Positions 7,177 through 13,226 of a stretch of 14,504 bases of DNA are shown here, piece by piece. The stretch is from Planctomycetaceae bacterium (GTDB taxonomy: Bacteria; Planctomycetota; Planctomycetia; Pirellulales; Thermoguttaceae), in contig JAITST010000179.1 of assembly GCA_031287585.1 (NCBI GenBank), forward strand, positions 1-14,504, given 5' to 3'. The notes under the pieces are model-generated. The model ran no database searches, had not been told where the DNA came from, and was given only the letters and a program-made list of their open reading frames with translations. The translations under genes were made by a program, and so were the position numbers. Position 1 is the stretch's first letter; each line of letters begins with the position of its first letter.

Positions 7177-7490
7177 TGTCTCAAACTGTAAAAGAGACGG
7201 CGTAAGGTAAGTCTCCGTTTGCTTAACGGAAGTAAGCCGCTCGCGATTAAGACAACCGCAAAGAAATTTTCATTACCAGCAGAACGGCGGTAAAGCAGCA
7301 CCTTTCATTTATGGCAGCGATGTTGCGTGTAACGTCTTGAATATCGGAAGCAGAAAGTGTTCCGACGAAAATTCGCAGACACTTGTTTTACACTACGTGC
7401 ACCGACGGGTCTCCTTTCAGAGAAAGGAGACCGTCCTTTACAGTTTGAGTAAAAACATTTAGTTCGTTTTTGAGTTCGTCAGGTTGAATG
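7177..7490. mobile_element. Possible miniature inverted-repeat element in the 7011-7495 gene-free stretch
   Basis: The 485 bp between the two minus-strand gene groups contain no supportable gene. A 13-bp inverted repeat, CTCAAACTGTAAA at 7180-7192 and TTTACAGTTTGAG at 7437-7449, bounds about 270 bp. It continues inward as GACGG (7196-7200) and CCGTC (7431-7435). The 10-mer AACATTTACG occurs just outside on the left (7167-7176) and again on the right (7491-7500, covering the TAA stop of the GspM-like gene). A shorter copy, AACATTTA, is at 7454-7461. This resembles a non-autonomous element with terminal inverted repeats and a direct repeat. The repeat is not exactly adjacent to the inverted ends and could be chance in AT-rich DNA. 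Confidence 0.3.
7405..7435 (-). terminator. Perfect hairpin downstream of the secretion operon
   Basis: GGTCTCCTTT (7408-7417) pairs with AAAGGAGACC (7423-7432) around the 5-nt loop CAGAG. GAC/GTC extends the stem past one bulged G. It lies about 60 nt after the stop of the GspM-like gene, read on the minus strand, so it is the likely 3' structure of the secretion operon transcript. It lacks an adjacent T-run, so it may act as a stabilising 3' stem or processing site and not as an intrinsic terminator. Confidence 0.4.
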
Positions 7491-7495
7491 AACAT

Positions 7496-8482
7496 TTACG
7501 GCTTAAAGTCTGGTAGGTCGCGGATTAAGTTTGCGTCGGCGAATGAATGACCTACTTTTACTTCCAGCAGTTTCCAACCTTCGCCGCTTCCGAAGTCAAC
7601 CGCAAAGCCCACCGTTTTGAAAGTGATTTCGTAAACGATGCAAGGGACGTTACCGATTGACAGTTTGTCTCCTATTGTCAGGCGTGTTTGTTGCCCTTCG
7701 GTTCGGTAGTCAATCCATACCTCCGGCTTGTCTTGTTTCTCAATTGTCACCGAGACGAAACAGTACGGGGCAGGGTCGAAGTATGGCGGCTCCGCTGGCG
7801 GACGCGGCGGTGGTTGCTGCGGACGTGACGGTTGCGGCGGAGTGTATGGTGTGAAAAATTTGCGATTTACTATCGTGTCCGCCATCCTTGCGATTGATTT
7901 CGCGTCCGGCTCCGGTTGCGTCATCTTCATATCAAATGTTTTATTTGGCGACGAATCCAGTGCCAGCGTTTCAATTGTGAGCGATAAATCCAGTCTGTCG
8001 CTTCTCGACGGTTTTATCGTTACGCTTCTTATCATCTGTAAGTTATCATAACGGCGGAACTGCTCGAGAAATGTTACTAACTGTTTCATCGTTGCCTTAC
8101 CGCTGTACGTGAATACATAACTCTTGTAAACGCCGCGAGCCAGACGCGACGATCCTCTATCAACTTTCGATTCGCTAAACCCTGCGTTTTCTCCAAGTTT
8201 CAAAATCCAATTCTGATACTTTGCTGTCGCAAGGTCTTCGCTAGGCGGCATACTCTGACTTTGATACTTCGCAAGTTGCTCACGAACCGCCTTCGCACGT
8301 GTTGTTCTTTCGAGTTGTGAAACCTCGTCGTTAAGTACCTGCCGCTTCTGCAACATTTGCGATACCGAAGAACCGTATAGATAATTCAGCAACGGAATCA
8401 TCATCGCGAGAAACATTATTCCGGCGATTACGATTAATAAACGTTCACGTTTGTTTGTTGACGGTGTTGATGTATTACTCAT
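7496..8482 (-). CDS. GspM/PilO-like inner-membrane protein with GspC/PilP-like C-terminal domain
   Basis: The 328-residue protein is bitopic. Residues 14-36 are a single membrane span after a basic KRER stretch, followed by a coiled coil at about 38-75. Residues 85-175 follow the PilO/GspM ferredoxin-like pattern (SYVFTYSGKATMKQLVTFLEQ, then IRSVTIKPS and LDLSLTIETLAL). A Pro-rich linker at 211-238 leads to a compact beta domain at 239-312 with TRLTIGDKLSIG and VGFAVDFGSGEGWKLLEV. That resembles the homology-region domain of GspC or PilP, which contacts the outer-membrane secretin. One polypeptide would then cover both platform and secretin-contact roles; this part is inference. Its ATG overlaps the stop of the upstream gene by 4 bp (ATGA, 8479-8482), so translation is coupled and equal amounts of the two partners are expected. 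No Shine-Dalgarno is needed in that arrangement. Confidence 0.8.
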   Translation of the reverse strand: MSNTSTPSTNKRERLLIVIAGIMFLAMMIPLLNYLYGSSVSQMLQKRQVLNDEVSQLERTTRAKAVREQLAKYQSQSMPPSEDLATAKYQNWILKLGENAGFSESKVDRGSSRLARGVYKSYVFTYSGKATMKQLVTFLEQFRRYDNLQMIRSVTIKPSRSDRLDLSLTIETLALDSSPNKTFDMKMTQPEPDAKSIARMADTIVNRKFFTPYTPPQPSRPQQPPPRPPAEPPYFDPAPYCFVSVTIEKQDKPEVWIDYRTEGQQTRLTIGDKLSIGNVPCIVYEITFKTVGFAVDFGSGEGWKLLEVKVGHSFADANLIRDLPDFKP

Positions 8483-10152
8483 TTGCCCGCTCCTTCGTTC
8501 GCTTTACCTGCGTTAATGTTTTTCTCTTCGCCATCGGTCAGGGCATTGTTTTTGTCTGAACTTTTGTCCTGTATCACTTCACTACCACTTGGGCTGCTCC
8601 TGTCAGGGCTGCTATTGTTGTCAGCACTGTTGTCCTTGTTTACGGGGGCTGCTGGTACTTTTGTATTTGCCGCAACACTCGCGTTCGGTTGATATATTAC
8701 TGACATATTGTCGAACCGAAACTCATAACGTCCGTTACCGGCTTCTTTACGTTTGTCACCACTACGGATACGGTGAAACGTATCGCCGCTGAGACTTGTT
8801 TCCATTGATGAGAAAACATCGGCATTCTTCGCGTTACCTTTGATGTCGATGTTGCCGGTACCGCCAGCCGCACGCAACGTCATATCAGTTAAAACGATGT
8901 CTTCCGATTTCGGCAGGTGTTGCGAGAGCCATTCGAGTTGTTCAAACCAGTCGATTCTATCTGCCGCCCACGTATCTATTGCGGAAAGGTCGGTTCGCAA
9001 TTTTTTGGTGACTTTTTCTTCTTCTTTCAACTGCGTGACTCTGTTTTGTAAATCTTTCAATTCGTTTTCAAGTGACACACGGCGAACATAACCGTATGCC
9101 AACGCCGCGAACAACAACACAATCGCAACACCGCTAACGAGCGTCACGAGTTGACGTTTGCCGACTTTCTCCGGCGGACGTTTTGGGTTGAGCAAGTCTA
9201 TGTCACTTGGTTTGTTCGCTGCGACTTCGTTCAATACACCGATTAACGCGGCGTATTGCTCGGAGTGTGGTAACGTTTCGCTTGTGATTTTGCCGTGCTT
9301 TATCGTTGACCAAGGATCGAACAACGCGACGGAAACTGACAACGCCGCGTGAATGTCGTCCGCAATTTGCTTGTGTTTTTCCGTTGTTCCGCAAAGCACT
9401 ATCGAACCTATCGTTACCGGCTGAACTTCGTTGCTCACCGCAAACTGTGTTCGTTTCAACTCGGCTATCATTGAGTCTGTTGCGTCACCATCGTCAACTT
9501 CGGCATCGTCACGGAAAACACCGAGCGGCAAACGCGGTGAACGCATAAAAATTGGCTGCCCGTGATGTATTACCGTTTGCGACACGACTTCCGAATCCAA
9601 CTCGACAAGCAGGTACGTCTGCGACGAATCGAAGTTGCTGTTACGCCGCCATAACGCTGTTACTTCCGACGGACGTAAAACGATTCGTTTCAGTCTGAGT
9701 TTACAAGCGTCGCATAATGTAGTCAATTTTGTCATTTGCGACGACGGAATCATACTCGCAAGAATACGGCGACCAAGAACCGGTAGTGACGTTGTCGAGT
9801 AACCGAGTGGGACAGATATTTCATCGAACAACAGGTAGTCGAGCGGCGATGCTACGTCGTAAGAGTTGAACTCACGAGCCGCCTGAAAGCGTGCCATATC
9901 GGGAATTTCATCCACCGGTACGTACGGGAACGACATCTGCCGCACTTCAACTTCGCTACGCGGCAACACTATTATCGTGTCGCACTTCGTCAACTGCTCT
10001 GTTTGAATGGTTTTGCGAATCGTATCGTAAACCGACACGTTACTACCTTTTTCAATGTCAGCAGTAATTGCCCGTTCAACCTGCAACGTACCACCGCCGC
10101 GAGCCGTCAACAAAAGCACTCTGTCACTATTCCAAGTTATAGCAAGAAGCAT
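8479..10152 (-). CDS. GspL-like fused PilM-PilN protein of a type II secretion / type IV pilus-type platform
   Basis: The 557-residue protein has a PilM/GspL cytoplasmic actin-like region at about 1-315. It carries the pattern IIVLPRSEVEVRQMSFP (60-76), DYLLFDEI, and TYLLVELDSEVVSQTVIHHG (179-198). A PilN-type entry follows (DIDLLNPKRPP, 317-327), then one membrane span at about 334-356, a coiled coil at 357-390, and a periplasmic ferredoxin-like domain at about 400-487. In most type IV pilus systems PilM and PilN are separate, while GspL joins the two folds; this protein has the GspL layout. The last 70 residues are low-complexity Ser/Asn/Asp/Lys. The role is to link the GspE ATPase to the inner-membrane platform. 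It follows the nuclease gene by 35 bp and overlaps the GspM-like gene by 4 bp. The ATG at 10150-10152 has no Shine-Dalgarno, only an AT-rich leader. Confidence 0.85.
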   Translation of the reverse strand: MLLAITWNSDRVLLLTARGGGTLQVERAITADIEKGSNVSVYDTIRKTIQTEQLTKCDTIIVLPRSEVEVRQMSFPYVPVDEIPDMARFQAAREFNSYDVASPLDYLLFDEISVPLGYSTTSLPVLGRRILASMIPSSQMTKLTTLCDACKLRLKRIVLRPSEVTALWRRNSNFDSSQTYLLVELDSEVVSQTVIHHGQPIFMRSPRLPLGVFRDDAEVDDGDATDSMIAELKRTQFAVSNEVQPVTIGSIVLCGTTEKHKQIADDIHAALSVSVALFDPWSTIKHGKITSETLPHSEQYAALIGVLNEVAANKPSDIDLLNPKRPPEKVGKRQLVTLVSGVAIVLLFAALAYGYVRRVSLENELKDLQNRVTQLKEEEKVTKKLRTDLSAIDTWAADRIDWFEQLEWLSQHLPKSEDIVLTDMTLRAAGGTGNIDIKGNAKNADVFSSMETSLSGDTFHRIRSGDKRKEAGNGRYEFRFDNMSVIYQPNASVAANTKVPAAPVNKDNSADNNSSPDRSSPSGSEVIQDKSSDKNNALTDGEEKNINAGKANEGAGK

Positions 10153-10187
10153 TTTTTCAATTAATTAAGTAGGAATATAAATTTATT

Positions 10188-11228
10188 TCAATCGGGCAAC
10201 AATTCGTTAAACTCATCCAACGAATTACAAACGGCAGCGTCAACAACCAGCGATTCTAACGCGACTGTATCAGACATATTGCGAACCGTATTCTCAATAT
10301 GTTCTGGAACACATTTGAATCTTTTCTTCAAAATACTCATGATAGACTTCGCAAAACCTTCTGCCTTACCTTCGGCAAACATCGTATCAATTAATGACAT
10401 AACCCTTTTCCCCATCCTAAAATTGGTTTGTTTGAAAAAGACATCACATTCCTTTTTGTTAAAACTCGACGCACTTGTGGAAGCATAGTACAGTATGTCT
10501 TCCATCACATCCTGCGTTTCCTCCGAGTCCATTGTTGGCTCCAACTTGGCGTGTATTGCAAGTAGTCCGTCAAGAACATTCTTGTTAAATACTGTCTGCA
10601 ACGCCATAAACAAAATCTCCAAATCACGGTCTTGCGGCATTCCTTCCGGTTGAATCGGCGTTACATCGCACAACAAACATTCCATATTCAACACGTACGA
10701 CTCACAACCACCGTAAGCCCGTACCAAATCAATCAACTTGGTCGGTGACGTAAAGTCACTCCCGCCGTGATGAAAAATTATCGGAATAACCATCGGCAAC
10801 ATAAACGTTTTCAGCGATAACTGTTTATCCTTCGCATCGTTCAATGTCCGATCCCAAATACGAACCACATACTTCGCCATCTGGAAAACCGTCCAACGGT
10901 CATCCTCCGTTTTCAATTCAATCAAAATGAAAATGAATATCGACTCGTCACGCCCCTTAACCGGTGTCCGATACAACACATCCGCATACGAACGGTTGAG
11001 TTCTTCGTCAACAAACGACTCACTAACAACTTCCAGTCCGTCAAGGTCAAGCAACTCCCGCGCTGTTGGTTTTAGGACATACTCCAAAAACTTCTTCGCC
11101 GTATTGACATTGCGTAATTTGTCCTTACAAAACGCATCGTGCTGGTATCGCTTCCGAAACTCCTCAAGTTTTTCTCTCTCAATCGGTTCATTAAGCGGCA
11201 ACTCCTGTTCGGGTTTCGGTTCACACAT
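10188..11228 (-). CDS. Rpn-family recombination-promoting nuclease / putative transposase-like PD-(D/E)XK protein
   Basis: The 346-residue protein has the family's N-terminal hallmark HDAFCKDKL (30-38), then AKKFLEYVL, LDLDGLEVVSESFVDEEL (61-78) and the nuclease core. Catalytic candidates are D83 in YADVLY and E104/K106 in ILIELKTEDD, giving D...E-x-K. Many relatives have EHQ at the last position, so an ELK version looks metal-competent. The C-terminal tail FAEGKAEGFAKSIMSILKKRF (285-305) is the charged EGxAEG helix typical of the family. Family members are Mg-dependent DNA endonucleases that promote recombination and are common in mobile or multicopy loci. It sits 22 bp after gspE and 35 bp before the GspL-like gene, on the same strand, so it is transcribed with secretion genes to which it has no obvious functional tie. 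No flanking repeats or remnants were seen. The start lacks a Shine-Dalgarno, as do its neighbours. Confidence 0.92.
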   Translation of the reverse strand: MCEPKPEQELPLNEPIEREKLEEFRKRYQHDAFCKDKLRNVNTAKKFLEYVLKPTARELLDLDGLEVVSESFVDEELNRSYADVLYRTPVKGRDESIFIFILIELKTEDDRWTVFQMAKYVVRIWDRTLNDAKDKQLSLKTFMLPMVIPIIFHHGGSDFTSPTKLIDLVRAYGGCESYVLNMECLLCDVTPIQPEGMPQDRDLEILFMALQTVFNKNVLDGLLAIHAKLEPTMDSEETQDVMEDILYYASTSASSFNKKECDVFFKQTNFRMGKRVMSLIDTMFAEGKAEGFAKSIMSILKKRFKCVPEHIENTVRNMSDTVALESLVVDAAVCNSLDEFNELLPD

Positions 11229-11250
11229 TTTAGCCAGCCATTATAAAACG

Positions 11251-12966
11251 TTAATTCTCTACATTCCTCGCAACACGCAAAACTTCTTCAATCGTTGTCA
11301 TCCCTTTGAGAACCTTACGGATTCCGTCTTCATACAACAACGACATCCCTTCTTTTCTCGCGGCACGGCGAATCTCACCGGTACTAACTTGTTTGAACGT
11401 CAATTCGCGAACCGTCGGTGTCATTACCATAAGTTCAAACACCGCTTGTCGCCCGCGGTACCCGGATTTGTTACAACTCGAACAACCTTTCCCTTTCATA
11501 AAGGTTGCCTTTGCCGCCATTTCCGGCGTTATCCCGCCTTCACGCAACTCTATCTCGCTCGGAACGTATGGCTGTTTACATTTCGCACAAACCGTTCTCA
11601 CAAGACGTTGCGCCATTATACCAATGACACTGCTCGAAACCAAGTACGGCGGCACTCCCATATCAACAAGCCGCGTTATCGCACCCGGCGCGTCGTTCGT
11701 ATGCAGCGTACTGAAAACCAAATGCCCCGTAAGTGATGCTTGGATTCCCATCTGCGCTGTTTCAAGGTCACGCATTTCACCGACGAGAATTATGTTCGGC
11801 GCTTGACGCAACATTGCACGAATAACACGCGCAAAGTCCAAACCAATCGAATGTTTTATCTCAACTTGATTGATACCGGGCAAGTAATACTCAACCGGGT
11901 CTTCGGCAGTGATAATTTTACGTGTTGGCGTGTTGAGTTCGTTCAGTGATGCGTAAAGCGATGTCGTTTTGCCCGAACCAGTCGGACCCGTAACAAGAAT
12001 AATACCGTTCGGACGACGAATCAACGTTTGAAGTTTTTTATAATCACTTTCGGCGAAACCGAGTTGCGTGAGACTTACACGGATGTTGTCCTTGTCAAGA
12101 ATACGCATAACAATTGACTGCCCGTGATTGGTAGGAATAACACTAACACGTAAATCGAGTTCCTTATCACCGAGCGTCAACTTGATTCGACCGTCTTGCG
12201 TTCGGCGGCGTTCAGCGATGTCCAGCCGCGCCAAAATCTTGAAACGCGATGTCACCGAACCTTGCAAACGTTTAGGAATCGTGTCGCGTTCAACCAACAT
12301 ACCGTCGATTCGATAACGAACACGAACACGGTCTTCAAACGGTTCAATATGAATATCAGATGCACGTAACTGTACGGCTTCGGAAATTATCATATCGCAC
12401 AGACGAACAATAGGAGCATCGCTGTCTGTAGCACCCGCAATCGCTGCGCTGCCCGCGTCGGTTGTCTCGGTGAAATCAATTGCGGTGTCGGTAAACTCCT
12501 GAATGAGCGAGTCCGCCGATTCACCGATTGACTGACCGTAGTAGCGATTGACCGCTTCCATAATCGCTTCACGCGGAGCAATCACCGGTTCAATCGGACG
12601 ATTAAGAACAAACCTCAATTTATCAAACGTTTCGATGTCGTTCGGGTCACTACAAACAACACGCAACACCTCATCATCTTCCTGATACGGCAAAATCGTA
12701 TTCTCGCGGGCAATCGACTCAGGAACGAGTTCGATAACCTGAAGCGGGATAACGTAGTTCGCGAGGTCAACGTATTCGCGACCGTACTCTTCCGCTATCG
12801 CACGAGCAACATCGTCGCTGCTAGCGTAACTAAGTTTAATCAACGCTTCCGCAACAGAAATTCCCGTCGATTTTGACATCGTTTGGGCTTCTTCAACCTG
12901 CGCGGCACTAATCGCCCCTTTCTTCTGAAGGATGCCAACAAAGCCAATGTTAACACGTTTCGCCAT
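11251..12966 (-). CDS. gspE: GspE/PilB-type secretion ATPase
   Basis: I prefer the ATG at 12964-12966 (571 residues, the usual family length) over an in-frame ATG 93 bp upstream. The extra residues are Cys/His/Phe-rich and unlike the family, while MAKRVNIGFVGILQKKGAIS begins the N-terminal MshEN-type domain (about 1-145). The ATPase core follows: RASDIHIEP (201-209), Walker A GPTGSGKTT (327-335), the Asp box TAEDPVEYY (353-361), Walker B NIILVGEMRD (391-400, Glu397), and the His box STLHTNDA (419-426). A zinc-binding tetracysteine is present (C460, C463, C495, C498). The stretches RRPNGIILVTGPTGSG and IMAQRLVRTVCAKCK are closer to GspE than PilB, but the two are hard to separate by eye. The hexamer powers pseudopilus or pilus assembly at the inner membrane, docked through the GspL-like protein two genes downstream. 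Walker B is preceded by AP, not the common DPD. No Shine-Dalgarno is visible. Confidence 0.96.
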   Translation of the reverse strand: MAKRVNIGFVGILQKKGAISAAQVEEAQTMSKSTGISVAEALIKLSYASSDDVARAIAEEYGREYVDLANYVIPLQVIELVPESIARENTILPYQEDDEVLRVVCSDPNDIETFDKLRFVLNRPIEPVIAPREAIMEAVNRYYGQSIGESADSLIQEFTDTAIDFTETTDAGSAAIAGATDSDAPIVRLCDMIISEAVQLRASDIHIEPFEDRVRVRYRIDGMLVERDTIPKRLQGSVTSRFKILARLDIAERRRTQDGRIKLTLGDKELDLRVSVIPTNHGQSIVMRILDKDNIRVSLTQLGFAESDYKKLQTLIRRPNGIILVTGPTGSGKTTSLYASLNELNTPTRKIITAEDPVEYYLPGINQVEIKHSIGLDFARVIRAMLRQAPNIILVGEMRDLETAQMGIQASLTGHLVFSTLHTNDAPGAITRLVDMGVPPYLVSSSVIGIMAQRLVRTVCAKCKQPYVPSEIELREGGITPEMAAKATFMKGKGCSSCNKSGYRGRQAVFELMVMTPTVRELTFKQVSTGEIRRAARKEGMSLLYEDGIRKVLKGMTTIEEVLRVARNVEN

Positions 12967-13127
12967 AATTGATAAATTGGATGTGAATGGGTTAATAGGA
13001 AAAGTTGCGTGTTTTGGGTAACAATGAACGAAACGACATAGACAAAATTTTTCGACCAATCTCTATCGTCACATGTTATCGTCAATCGAACTCCACGCTC
13101 TATTCTCTTCCGTTTTGTAAAAAATTT

Positions 13128-13155
13128 TTATAATATCGGGATTGACGTAAATCAA
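13128..13155 (-). promoter_or_regulatory. Candidate sigma-70-type promoter for the secretion operon
   Basis: On the minus strand TTGATT (13150-13155) is followed after 16 bp by TTATAA (13128-13133). This is a fair housekeeping-type pair in the AT-rich gap between divergent genes. A start near 13120 would give a leader of about 150 nt before the gspE ATG. The hexamers are imperfect and the region is AT-rich, so chance matches are likely. Confidence 0.3.
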
Positions 13156-13160
13156 AAAAC

Positions 13161-13176
13161 TTGGCACAATCACCGC
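13161..13176 (+). promoter_or_regulatory. Sigma-54-like -24/-12 element upstream of the large exported protein
   Basis: TTGGCACA starting at 13161 matches the -24 half of a sigma-54 promoter. The invariant GG (13163-13164) is followed after exactly 10 bp by GC (13175-13176), the -12 pair. The rest of the -12 half is weak (CCGC in place of TTGC). The predicted start is near 13188, 39 bp before the ATG. No upstream activator site was identified. An alternative is a poor sigma-70 reading, TTGGCA with TATTAA at 13182 and only 15 bp between. Confidence 0.35.
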
Positions 13177-13226
13177 GACGGTATTAAACCGCAACAATAG
13201 CGATTGCCAAAAACCGCTTCAAACGT

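Noticed and set aside
7148..7210. Short plus-strand open frame of 20 codons in the gene-free stretch
   Set aside because: No ribosome binding site, no hydrophobic or recognisable pattern, and it overlaps the left inverted repeat end; chance is the simpler reading.
7211..7461. Roughly 80-codon open stretch on the plus strand without an ATG
   Set aside because: No start codon or binding site, and no recognisable protein motif; I cannot support it as a pseudogene.
10188..11228. Insertion sequence carrying the Rpn gene
   Set aside because: No terminal inverted repeats or target duplication were found at its short flanks (22 and 35 bp), so no element boundaries can be called.
12967..13059. Longer gspE start at 13059
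   Set aside because: The extra 31 residues are not family-like and would extend the protein past its usual N-terminus; the ATG at 12966 begins the standard domain.
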